Source: NZQO01 sp964639255 (GTDB lineage Bacteria; Bacteroidota; Bacteroidia; Flavobacteriales; Flavobacteriaceae). Taken from it: a DNA stretch of 64,000 nt. Location: contig CAZXDP010000003.1 of NCBI GenBank assembly GCA_964639255.1, positions 1 through 64,000 of the forward strand, read 5' to 3'. Under the pieces are notes generated by a model that had not been told where the DNA came from, searched no databases, and was given only the letters and a program-made list of their open reading frames with translations. Below, in pieces: positions 1-9,600 of the stretch; position 1 is the first letter of the stretch, and each line of letters opens with the position of its first letter. The position numbers and the translations under genes were made by a program.

Positions 1-3000
1 TAATCCTTCGAAACGAGAAGCGTATGCTTCAAGAGTCTGTAGATTCTTTGTTCGATAACACCCGTAAGTCTTCCGCAGTTAAAACCGATAGCAACCGTCC
101 GCTGAAATCACTTTCCGATTCCTTAAAAGGAAAGCAAGGGCGTTTCCGTCAAAACTTACTTGGTAAGCGTGTAGATTATTCTGCTCGTTCGGTAATTGTG
201 GTGGGACCAGAATTGAAATTGTACGAATGTGGTCTTCCGAAAGATATGGCCGCAGAGCTGTACAAGCCGTTCGTAATCCGTAAGCTTATCGAGCGCGGAA
301 TCGTAAAAACGGTGAAGTCGGCCAAAAAGATTATCGACAAGAAAGAGCCCGTAGTGTGGGATATCCTTGAAAATGTATTGAAAGGACACCCCGTGCTCTT
401 GAACCGGGCCCCAACGCTGCACAGATTGGGTATTCAAGCCTTCCAGCCAAAACTTATTGAAGGGAAGGCCATCCAGCTGCACCCATTGGTATGTACGGCC
501 TTCAACGCCGACTTCGATGGCGACCAGATGGCGGTACACCTACCACTTGGGCCAGAGGCTATCCTGGAAGCCCAATTGTTGATGTTGGCATCGCACAATA
601 TTTTGAACCCTGCCAACGGATCGCCAGTAGCGGTACCTTCACAAGATATGGTACTGGGTCTTTACTATATGACCAAGTTGCGCAAGTCTACCGACGATCA
701 TAAAGTATTGGGCGAAGGCTTGACGTTCTATTCTGCCGAAGAGGTAATCATTGCGTATAACGAAAAGCGCGTGGACCTTAATGCAGAAATTAAAATACGA
801 ACCAAAGATTTCAACGAAAACGGAGAGTTGGTGAAGCAAATTATCACCACCACTGTTGGCCGTGTTATCTTTAACGAGGAAGTGCCCGAAGAAGCTGGCT
901 TTATCAATGAAGTATTGACCAAGAAGTCGCTGCGCGATATCATCGGTCGTATTTTGAAGGTGACCAGCGTGCCAAGAACGGCTGCATTCCTAGATGAAAT
1001 TAAGGCACTCGGTTACAAATTTGCCTTCGAGGGCGGTTTGTCCTTTAGCTTAGGTGATATCATTATCCCAGCCGAGAAGCAGTCGATGATAGAGGATGCC
1101 AACAAACAGGTAGACGCTATTGTAGGAAACTATAATATGGGTCTTATTACCAATAACGAGCGCTACAACCAGGTAATTGATATCTGGACGGCGACCAATG
1201 CAGAGTTGACCGAGCTGTCTATGAAGCGTATTCGCGAGGACCAGCAGGGCTTTAATTCGGTATATATGATGCTCGATTCTGGTGCACGGGGTAGTAAAGA
1301 GCAGATTAGGCAGCTTACCGGTATGCGTGGTTTGATGGCCAAGCCTAAAAAATCAAACTCCGGTGGCGGGGAAATTATTGAGAACCCTATTCTCTCTAAC
1401 TTTAAGGAAGGTCTTTCCATTTTGGAATACTTTATCTCTACCCACGGTGCACGTAAAGGTCTTGCCGATACCGCACTTAAAACTGCCGATGCCGGGTATT
1501 TGACCCGTAGGTTGGTAGACGTGTCACAAGATGTGATCATCAATATCGAAGATTGCGGTACCCTGCGCGGTATCGAGGTGTCTGCCTTGAAGAAAAACGA
1601 AGAGATTGTCGAGTCGCTCGAAGATCGAATTATTGGTAGAACTGCGCTGAACAATGTATACAACCCATTAACTAAAGATATTTTGGTGGGTGCAGGCGAG
1701 CACATTACCGAAGATATCGCAAAGGTCATTGCCGAGTCTCCAGTAGAAAGTGTGGAGGTACGCTCTGCCCTTACCTGTGAGGCGAAGCAAGGTATTTGTG
1801 CCCAGTGTTACGGCCGTAACCTAGCGACCAATAAAATGGTACAGCGCGGGGAAGCAGTAGGAGTAGTGGCTGCCCAATCTATTGGTGAGCCAGGTACACA
1901 GCTTACGCTGCGTACGTTCCACGTAGGGGGTATCGCTGGAAACATTTCTGAAGAAAACAAACTGGTTGTAAAATATAACGGCCGGGCTGAGATTGAAGAC
2001 TTGAAAACGGTAAAAGGAGAGGATGCAGAAGGAAGAGTTGTAGACATCGTGATTTCCCGAACCTCTGAAATTAAATTGATCGATGAGAAAACGGGAATTA
2101 CCTTAAGCACCAACAATATCCCTTACGGATCTACACTATTCGCAAAAGATGGTGACAAGTTGAAAGCGGGAGATGTGGTATGCCAGTGGGATCCTTATAA
2201 TGGGGTGATTATTTCAGAATTTGCAGGTAAGATCAAATACGAGAACATTACCCAAGGGGTTACCTACCAGGTGGAAATAGACGAACAGACCGGATTCCAG
2301 GAAAAGGTGATTACAGAGTCGCGCGATAAGAAGAAAATCCCGACCCTTCAAATATTAGGGAAAAAGGATGAAGTGATTCGCTCGTACAACCTTCCTGTAG
2401 GCGCCCACATCATGGTAGACGATGGCGATAAGATAAAGATAGGAAAGGTGTTGGTGAAGATTCCGCGTAAATCGGCCAAAGCGGGCGATATTACAGGAGG
2501 TCTACCTCGAGTAACCGAGTTGTTCGAGGCGCGCAATCCTTCGAATCCTGCAGTAGTGAGCGAAATCGACGGTGTGGTTTCCTTCGGTAAGATAAAGCGC
2601 GGTAATCGCGAAATTATCGTGGAGAGCAAACTGGGCGAAGTCACCAAATATCTCGTCAAATTGAGCAACCAGATATTGGTGCAGGAGAATGACTATGTGC
2701 GTGCCGGTATGCCGCTTTCAGACGGGTCCATTACGCCCGAGGATATTTTGCGCATTGAAGGGCCTTCGGCTGTTCAGCAGTACTTGGTGAACGAGGTACA
2801 GGAAGTATACCGTTTGCAAGGGGTGAAGATCAACGATAAGCACTTCGAAGTTGTAGTACGTCAAATGATGCGGAAGGTACAAATCGTTGATAGCGGTGAT
2901 ACCACTTTCTTGGAGAATCAATTGGTTCACAAGGACGATTTCATTGAGGAAAATGATAAGATCTTCGGAATGAAGGTAGTAGACAACGCAGGCGATTCAG

Positions 3001-3383
3001 AAAACTTGAAAGAAGGACAAATTGTAACGCCTCGCGAACTGCGCGATGAGAACTCCATCCTAAAACGAGCCGATAAGGAATTGGTGGTGGCCCGCGATGC
3101 GGTGCCCGCTACGGCAACACCTATCTTGCAGGGTATTACCCGTGCATCGTTGCAAACCAAATCGTTCATCTCTGCGGCTTCTTTCCAGGAAACTACCAAG
3201 GTATTGAATGAGGCTGCGGTGAGCGGTAAGATTGATACCCTTGAGGGCTTGAAGGAAAACGTAATCGTAGGGCATAAAATTCCAGCAGGAACCGGTATGC
3301 GTGAATACGACCACATTATCGTAGGAAGCAAGGAGGAACTTGAGGAAATGACCCGCGAGAAGCAAGAAGTAAACTACAATTAA
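1..3383 (+). CDS. rpoC: DNA-directed RNA polymerase subunit beta' (5' end outside window)
   Basis: This is the catalytic beta' subunit of RNA polymerase. The frame is open from base 3 (ILRNEKRML) with no start, so about the first fifth of a roughly 1,430-residue protein lies upstream. The active-site loop FNADFDGDQM is encoded at 501-530 and supplies the three aspartates that hold catalytic magnesium. The second zinc site uses cysteines at 1554, 1776, 1797 and 1806. The trigger-loop region reads GEPGTQLTLRTFHVGG. The gene ends in TAA, and a strong intrinsic terminator follows 30 bases later. An rpoB gene would be expected just upstream, but that is inference. Identity is certain. Confidence 0.99.
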   Translation, partial: ILRNEKRMLQESVDSLFDNTRKSSAVKTDSNRPLKSLSDSLKGKQGRFRQNLLGKRVDYSARSVIVVGPELKLYECGLPKDMAAELYKPFVIRKLIERGIVKTVKSAKKIIDKKEPVVWDILENVLKGHPVLLNRAPTLHRLGIQAFQPKLIEGKAIQLHPLVCTAFNADFDGDQMAVHLPLGPEAILEAQLLMLASHNILNPANGSPVAVPSQDMVLGLYYMTKLRKSTDDHKVLGEGLTFYSAEEVIIAYNEKRVDLNAEIKIRTKDFNENGELVKQIITTTVGRVIFNEEVPEEAGFINEVLTKKSLRDIIGRILKVTSVPRTAAFLDEIKALGYKFAFEGGLSFSLGDIIIPAEKQSMIEDANKQVDAIVGNYNMGLITNNERYNQVIDIWTATNAELTELSMKRIREDQQGFNSVYMMLDSGARGSKEQIRQLTGMRGLMAKPKKSNSGGGEIIENPILSNFKEGLSILEYFISTHGARKGLADTALKTADAGYLTRRLVDVSQDVIINIEDCGTLRGIEVSALKKNEEIVESLEDRIIGRTALNNVYNPLTKDILVGAGEHITEDIAKVIAESPVESVEVRSALTCEAKQGICAQCYGRNLATNKMVQRGEAVGVVAAQSIGEPGTQLTLRTFHVGGIAGNISEENKLVVKYNGRAEIEDLKTVKGEDAEGRVVDIVISRTSEIKLIDEKTGITLSTNNIPYGSTLFAKDGDKLKAGDVVCQWDPYNGVIISEFAGKIKYENITQGVTYQVEIDEQTGFQEKVITESRDKKKIPTLQILGKKDEVIRSYNLPVGAHIMVDDGDKIKIGKVLVKIPRKSAKAGDITGGLPRVTELFEARNPSNPAVVSEIDGVVSFGKIKRGNREIIVESKLGEVTKYLVKLSNQILVQENDYVRAGMPLSDGSITPEDILRIEGPSAVQQYLVNEVQEVYRLQGVKINDKHFEVVVRQMMRKVQIVDSGDTTFLENQLVHKDDFIEENDKIFGMKVVDNAGDSENLKEGQIVTPRELRDENSILKRADKELVVARDAVPATATPILQGITRASLQTKSFISAASFQETTKVLNEAAVSGKIDTLEGLKENVIVGHKIPAGTGMREYDHIIVGSKEELEEMTREKQEVNYN

Positions 3384-3412
3384 CGCAATGTTTCGGTAAC
3401 GTTTAAATACTG

Positions 3413-3445
3413 AAAAATCCCGTTTCTAAACGGGATTTTTCTTTT
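3413..3445 (+). terminator. rpoC intrinsic terminator
   Basis: A 13-base stem (AAAAATCCCGTTT and its complement) with a very short loop ends in a T-rich tail. It lies 30 bases after the rpoC stop codon and closes the rpoBC transcript. Confidence 0.9.
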
Positions 3446-3501
3446 ATATTTAATTTTGAAATGAATGTTAGGGCGTATGCCCAACTTATACAATTATCAT
3501 T

Positions 3502-3825
3502 ATGTCTGAAGAGAAGAAAAACCAAAAACCCCAGCAAGGGCAACTTAATATCGAGCTTGATGAAGCCATCGCCCAGGGAATCTATAGCAACTTAGCCATC
3601 ATCAACCATTCGCAAACTGAATTCGTCATAGATTTTGTAAGTATTATGCCCGGTGTCCCCAAGAGCAAGGTAAAATCTAGGATTATCTTGACACCCCAAC
3701 ACGCAAAGCGACTGCTAAAGGCCCTGGGGGAGAATATTCAGCGATACGAAAAGGCGCACGGTAAAATAAAGGAACAGGAACAGCCGCCTATCCCTATGAA
3801 CTTTGGTCCTACGGGAGAAGCGTAG
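3502..3825 (+). CDS. DUF3467 family protein
   Basis: A 107-residue soluble protein of the DUF3467 family. In Bacteroidetes this family is often found directly after rpoC, as here. The core reads IYSNLAIINHSQTEFVIDF and is followed by a segment ending RIILTPQHAKRLLKAL. The N-terminus is charged and the C-terminus is proline-rich. There is no signal peptide or membrane segment. Because the rpoC terminator lies in front, the gene probably has its own promoter or depends on read-through. The molecular function is not known to me. Confidence 0.9.
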   Translation: MSEEKKNQKPQQGQLNIELDEAIAQGIYSNLAIINHSQTEFVIDFVSIMPGVPKSKVKSRIILTPQHAKRLLKALGENIQRYEKAHGKIKEQEQPPIPMNFGPTGEA

Positions 3826-4086
3826 TGCCTTCAAAGAAAATTGTTTTTCAGAAATAAACGATTTAAAGAATCCTTAGAATTTCGTCGGTCGACCTTTTAT
3901 CGCAATTTAGAAGATTCAATTAGTTGTGTAAGAATTAAAGTCTTATTCGATGGTCAGGAGCATCTTTCATGGTCGATTTATAGTCGCCATTGATGGTAAT
4001 TTGGATTTAGGGAATGTGCATTTTGAGTAGCTTTTGTCGCCGTCGACTGGGTAGGCTAAGATGCATTGCTTGTGATTATAAATTCC

Positions 4087-5685
4087 TTACTTTACAGGTT
4101 CGAATTCACTCACAAAATGTAGCTTCACATTGGGGTATTTTTGCTGTGTCATTTGCAAGGTAAAGGCAGAATCGGCAAAGAAAACCAATTGGCCACGCTT
4201 ATCCTTGGCCAAGAATTTCGCTTTCACCCTTTTAAATTCTTGAAATTCGTCACTTTTAGGGTCTTTTGGATCTACCCAGCACGCTTTGTGCACATTCAGG
4301 TTTTCGTACGTACATTTTGCACCATATTCGTGCTCCAGCCTGTATTGAATTACCTCAAACTGAAGGGCGCCAACGGTACCGATTACCTTGCGGCCATTCA
4401 GCTCTAAGGTGAAAAGTTGGGCAACACCTTCGTCCATCAACTGGTCGATTCCCTTTTCCAACTGCTTACTCTTCATCGGGTCTGCGTTGTTAATGTATTT
4501 AAAGTGCTCAGGGGAAAAGCTGGGGATGCCTCGATAGTGCATTTCTTCCCCTTCGGTAAGGGTATCGCCAATCTTAAAGTTCCCTGTATCGTGGAGCCCT
4601 ACTATATCACCGGGATACGAAATGTCCACGATTTGCTTCTTTTCGGCAAAGAATGCGTTCGGACTTGAAAATTTCAACTTTTTATTATGCCGTACGTGCA
4701 GGTAGGGCGTATTGCGCTCGAAAGTACCCGACACGATTTTGACAAATGCCAAGCGATCGCGGTGCTTGGGATCCATATTAGCGTGTATTTTGAAAACAAA
4801 GCCAGAAAACTCCTTTTCGTCTGGGGTAACCCTTCGGGTATCACTATCCTTTGGCCGAGGGGCGGGCGCGATTTCCACAAAGCAATCGAGCAGCTCGCGT
4901 ACCCCAAAGTTATTCAGCGCCGAACCGAAGAAGACCGGTTGCAGTTGGCCGTTCAGGTATTCTTCGCGGTTAAAATCTGGATACACTTCTAGGGCAAGTT
5001 CTAGTTCCTCGCGCAGCATACCGGCAGCTTTCGCTCCTATAAGCTGGTCTAACTCCTCGCTGGAAAGATCCTCGATTTCAATAGTTTCTTCAATATTCTT
5101 TCGGCTGTCACCGCTAAACAGGTTCACGTTTTTTTCCCAGATATTATAAATGCCCTTGAAATCGTATCCCATTCCTATGGGAAAACTAAGGGGGGTTACC
5201 CGCAAATTCAACTTCAGTTCAATCTCGTCCATTAGCTCGAAGGCATCCTTTCCTTCGCGGTCCAATTTATTGATAAACACGATCATGGGGATGTTGCGCA
5301 TGCGGCACACCTCTACCAGCTTCTCGGTTTGTTCCTCCACGCCCTTGGCGACATCAATAACCACAATAACACTGTCTACCGCAGTGAGGGTCCGAAAGGT
5401 ATCCTCGGCAAAGTCCTTGTGGCCGGGGGTGTCAAGAATATTGATTTTAGTGCCCTCGTATTCAAAGGCTAAGACGGAGGTCGCTACCGAAATACCACGT
5501 TGCCGCTCTATTTCCATAAAGTCGCTCGTAGCACCTTTTTTTATCTTATTGCTCTTTACCGCGCCGGCCTCTTGTATGGCTCCGCCAAACAGCAGTAGTT
5601 TTTCGGTTAAAGTGGTCTTACCGGCATCGGGGTGGGAAATAATCCCGAAGGTACGGCGTCTAGCTATTTCCTTTTTTAATGACAT
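4087..5685 (-). CDS. prfC: peptide chain release factor 3 (RF3 GTPase)
   Basis: RF3 is a translational GTPase that recycles RF1 and RF2 from the ribosome after peptide release. The G1 loop SHPDAGKTT, the G3 motif DTPGHKDF and the G4 motif NKLD are intact, and the 532-residue length fits the family. Two ATG codons lie four codons apart. I chose the second (protein starting MSLKKEIARRR) because family members usually begin there and because a TATATTTG box at 5708-5715 would then give a leader of about 16 bases, like other genes here. The gene is convergent with DUF3467, and I see no clear terminator after it. Confidence 0.96.
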   Translation of the reverse strand: MSLKKEIARRRTFGIISHPDAGKTTLTEKLLLFGGAIQEAGAVKSNKIKKGATSDFMEIERQRGISVATSVLAFEYEGTKINILDTPGHKDFAEDTFRTLTAVDSVIVVIDVAKGVEEQTEKLVEVCRMRNIPMIVFINKLDREGKDAFELMDEIELKLNLRVTPLSFPIGMGYDFKGIYNIWEKNVNLFSGDSRKNIEETIEIEDLSSEELDQLIGAKAAGMLREELELALEVYPDFNREEYLNGQLQPVFFGSALNNFGVRELLDCFVEIAPAPRPKDSDTRRVTPDEKEFSGFVFKIHANMDPKHRDRLAFVKIVSGTFERNTPYLHVRHNKKLKFSSPNAFFAEKKQIVDISYPGDIVGLHDTGNFKIGDTLTEGEEMHYRGIPSFSPEHFKYINNADPMKSKQLEKGIDQLMDEGVAQLFTLELNGRKVIGTVGALQFEVIQYRLEHEYGAKCTYENLNVHKACWVDPKDPKSDEFQEFKRVKAKFLAKDKRGQLVFFADSAFTLQMTQQKYPNVKLHFVSEFEPVK

Positions 5686-5707
5686 GTTTTGTTGCATAAA
5701 CTGGGTG

Positions 5708-5715
5708 CAAATATA
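5708..5715 (-). promoter_or_regulatory. -7 box TATATTTG for prfC
   Basis: On the minus strand the sequence TATATTTG matches the flavobacterial -7 consensus TAnnTTTG and lies 22 bases before the chosen prfC start. No clear TTG element is found at the expected -33 distance, so this is a half-supported promoter. Confidence 0.5.
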
Positions 5716-6135
5716 CAGGATGTTCTTGGTCTACGGAAGCGAAAATGGTGTCGGTTGCCCGAGCTAAATTCTTACAGTTTAAATAAGCTTGCAAGCCCCG
5801 TAAATATTGAATCTACTTATAAGTACGTAGTAGTATTTCCTACAAAAAATCGTGTTAAAATGGAAGAATTTGTGCATTTGACCGATAATAAAACACAGTT
5901 CAACTAATAGTTAGGTTTTTGTAAGATTTTAACATTTATTCCTACGTATATTAGCACTCTAAAACAACGATAAACCATCTATTTCTCATGTTGAATTTTA
6001 GATATCCCCTTGGTTTCCATCTTTGTTTTATATCCCCAAACTAACAGAAAAATTTTGTAAGCGTACCTATTTCATGATTTACTTGAAGAAATATCGTATG
6101 CACTAATATAAAGGAATGACGATTTGTAAAACATT
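5716..6135. other. intergenic region upstream of the adhesin operon
   Basis: About 420 AT-rich bases separate the divergent prfC and adhesin operons. No convincing gene or RNA is seen. The best plus-strand promoter candidate is TTG at 5991-5993, then 24 bases, then CATCTTTG at 6018-6025 (one mismatch to TAnnTTTG). It would give a leader of about 105 bases for the adhesin operon. Confidence 0.4.
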
Positions 6136-6645
6136 ATGGATATGAAAAAGCTTTACCCTGCTTCATTTTTATTTCAAAGAACTGTATTAGTGTCGCTTTT
6201 GCTGGCACTATATTCTTTTTCCGGTTTTGCCCAAAATTGCGCCGCTACCTTAACGGTAGAGAAAAATCGGAATGCAAAATCTGCCGATGAGGAGGGGGCA
6301 CTCTTTACCCTGACTTTGACAAATACCTCTACAGCTGTACAGGAGTATTCGCTAAGCACCAAATTTTTAGAAAGCTCTTGCGCCAACAGCAATAGAGCTA
6401 CCAAGGCTCCCAACGTGCGCTTGCAGGTTGGGTATCAAGCGGCTGCTTCTAGGCAACAACTTACGGCGCCGGTGCGTCTGCAGCCTGGGCAAAGCTATGT
6501 GTTTGTAGCCAATGTACAGGTCCCTTCGGGTACGCCCTACAATACCTGGAGCTGCATTGAGGTACAGGCAGCGAGCAAAAATTGCAGAGAGACTTCAGCA
6601 ACCTCACTTCTCAAGGTATACGTACCAGACCCTTCAGAAGGATAA
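6136..6645 (+). CDS. small secreted protein encoded before the giant adhesin
   Basis: A 169-residue protein with an N-terminal signal peptide, probably cleaved after GFA so that the mature protein starts QNCAATLTVEK. The mature part has four cysteines and looks like a single beta-sandwich: phrases such as FTLTLTNTSTAVQEYSL and LQPGQSYVFVANVQVPSG recall DUF11/CARDB-like domains. It has no T9SS sorting domain, so it probably stays in the periplasm. It ends 48 bases before the adhesin and is likely co-transcribed with it. I do not recognise a named family. A role as a chaperone or accessory factor of the adhesin is inference from position only. Confidence 0.8.
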   Translation: MDMKKLYPASFLFQRTVLVSLLLALYSFSGFAQNCAATLTVEKNRNAKSADEEGALFTLTLTNTSTAVQEYSLSTKFLESSCANSNRATKAPNVRLQVGYQAAASRQQLTAPVRLQPGQSYVFVANVQVPSGTPYNTWSCIEVQAASKNCRETSATSLLKVYVPDPSEG

Positions 6646-6693
6646 AATAGTAAGTGACATTAAAAAACTAGGTTCCAACCTAAAAGTAAGTGT

Positions 6694-9600
6694 ATGAAAC
6701 GATTTTTACATTTTAGCAATAGCGTAAGAAAAGATGTGGCCGCAAGTTTGGTCGTTCTTTTTACCATACTAAGTACCGCCGGGACAGTAATTTCCCAAAA
6801 CGTCGTAGTGAATAGGACCGTAGTTCCCAACGAGCAAAATTGCAGTCAATTTGATGTGACCCTGTCCATTACCGGTACGCCAACGCCCGTTCCTTCAGAA
6901 GTTGTATTGGTGATAGACCGATCTGGAAGTATGGATGATGGCGCGTCGCCTGACCCCATTGACTTCGCCAAAGATGCTGCAATCGATTTCGTGAACCAAC
7001 TGTTCGCCAATAATCCAACCGGACTAAACCGGGTAGCAGTGGTGAGCTATTCATCTTCGGCAAGTATCGACATTGGCCTTACGGGAAGTGGTGGTAAGCA
7101 AAATGTTATTGATGCTATCAATGCTATCGTTACCGGTGGCTCTACTAATATACAGGATGGTATGGTGAAAGCCGACCAGGTATTGACCAACAACGCAACA
7201 TTCGATTGCACCACCTCACGGAGCATCATTTTGCTTACAGACGGTGTAACCAACCGTGATAACAGTGGCAATTCTTGTAGCAACAGTACGGCTAATACCA
7301 TATGCCAGCAAAACGCTATCCAGGCGGGTGTAAACGCCCAAACCACTACCAAGAGCGGTATTGAATACACACAGAATATATTTAGTGTTGGACTATTCGA
7401 ACAGATTAGTGGAAACCAGCAAACCATTGCCCAGAATACCATATCTGCCATTCAGAACGCAGGACTATTCGTAACCGAAAGCGAGGCAGACCTTTCTGAT
7501 ATATATATGGAAATTCTCGGCCAATTAAGTCCGGCCGCTAAGCAACTTGCTGGCCAGCCTTTGGTAACAGTAACCAAGGATGGCGGATTCGATTTTGTGC
7601 CGGGATCTATCGTAACCGATAAAGGAAACGCCTCCATTAGCGGGAATGTTCTTTCTTGGTTCTTGAACCAGGTATCCGACGAAACCGTAGAATTGTCTTA
7701 TAGCATTGTGAAGGCGTCCGAAACCGTTTGCGGTGTTGACCAAAGTACGGGAACGGCCGTAATGCGCTATCAAGATGCCGATTGTATCGACCAACAGCTA
7801 ACCTTTAACGATCCTAAAATTTGTGTGCCGTGTCCAGAGATTACGGCCAGCTTGGAAAATCCAAGTTGTAACGTGATTGAATACGATGCAGATATCTTCC
7901 AGGGTGACTGTACTTCGGTTTCAACCAGCGTCGCGTGGGAATTCTTCTTAAACGATGTTTCGGTAGGCACTTCCAGTCAAATCTCCGGAACCTATACCTA
8001 TAATGGAAGCGCAGATTTCACCGGAAACTTTAGGGCAGAAGTATCCTTCAACGGTTCATACGGCAATAATTGTACGCTTCCCGGAATTGAGGATGAGACA
8101 ACCTTGAAATTGCCAGGGCTTTTAGAGGCTAGTATTGCTTCAGAGAATGCCACTTTTCAAGGTAATTGCCAAAATGGAGAGGCCACAGTTACCGTAGCGG
8201 GTGGTGTAGAGCCATATACATACCAGTGGAGTGCCAGTGCCGGTAGCCAAACTACTGCCACTGCAACGAACTTGCCAGAAGGGATCCACACGGTTACCAT
8301 AACCGATTCCCAAGGCTGCGAGATTGAAAAAGAAGTTGAGATATTTTGTGATATCGATGGCTGGAACTTTGCCTGTGGCGAAGATAAATTGGTTGATGAA
8401 ATAGGCTACAACGCCAACTGTAACGAGACTACAGTGGTGAATTTGCCAAATCCTTCCAACATTTTCCAATACGTAGTTGAAATTGTTTATAAGGGAGGAA
8501 ACCCAGGGCCAACCATACAGGTTACCGATGATGCCTCCAATACCTATAACCTTCAGCGTACCACCCCGGTGGGCAGCAGTTCGAACATATGGGTATACCG
8601 AAAATTGATTACCGGAAGCACAAGTACGCTAACGTATTCCAATTCAGCACAAAAATGCAAGTTGCAATCGGTTGTGGTGTATGCGTTCCGAAACGTTGCC
8701 AATGCTTCTTCCAATTCTGGAACTTTTACCACGCTTAGTGGAGTAAATAATATTGAAACATTTACCATTACCATTCCCACCTTTACAGGGCCTAGAGATT
8801 TGGTGGTTGAAACCCCAATTTCTGAATTGACCAACGATGGAAGATACCTGTTGTTGAGAGCCGAGGCCGGTGGGGTCTCTGAAGAAGTGATTCTTTATGG
8901 TCCCGATGCTTCCCTTCCAGGAGGCTCCTGCTGTTTGGCAATTCCATCCCTTACGCTAGATAATGTCCCTGGCAATGCTACCCAGGTAACGATCACCATC
9001 GATACTCGTAACAACCAAAACGGACAGTCCGTGAACGGACAATCATGGGTTATCGGTGGCGGTGTGAATGTTGATGCCGACTGTTTCGAAGAAATTGAAT
9101 TGACCTTAGACAGCAAAACAGATATTCTTTGTAACGGCGATGCCACGGGCGTGATTACAGTAGCCACTACGGGAGGGTTGCCTCCATATGAATATTCTTT
9201 GAATGGTGGTACGCCTCAGGCTAGCCCTACATTTGAAAACTTGACTGCAGGAGTTTATTCCATAACGGTAACCGACTCTATCGGCAATACCGATACCATA
9301 AGCGTAACCTTGGAAGAGCCAGAGCCCTTGAGCATTCAAATTACCAAGGTAAATGCCACGGCTACGGGCGCCTGTGAAAATGGTGAAGCTACCGCCAACC
9401 CTTCTGGCGGAGTAGCGCCATATACCTATCAATGGAGTGCAAGTGCCAATAATCAAACTACTCAAACCGCTACCAATCTTCCGGAGGGAACCCATACCGT
9501 GGTCGTCACAGACGCAAACGGGTGTACCTTAGAGCAAGGTGTGGTTATCGATTGTATCGACAATTGCGATGCGGTTATTTCGGTCGATGATGTAAACAAT

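Noticed and set aside
3826..4086. A gene or RNA in the 261 bases between DUF3467 and prfC
   Set aside because: No frame, hairpin or conserved motif stands out; it looks like plain AT-rich spacer.
5150..5767. A 205-codon plus-strand frame opposite prfC
   Set aside because: prfC is a full-length, certain gene on the minus strand; this frame has no protein-like features.
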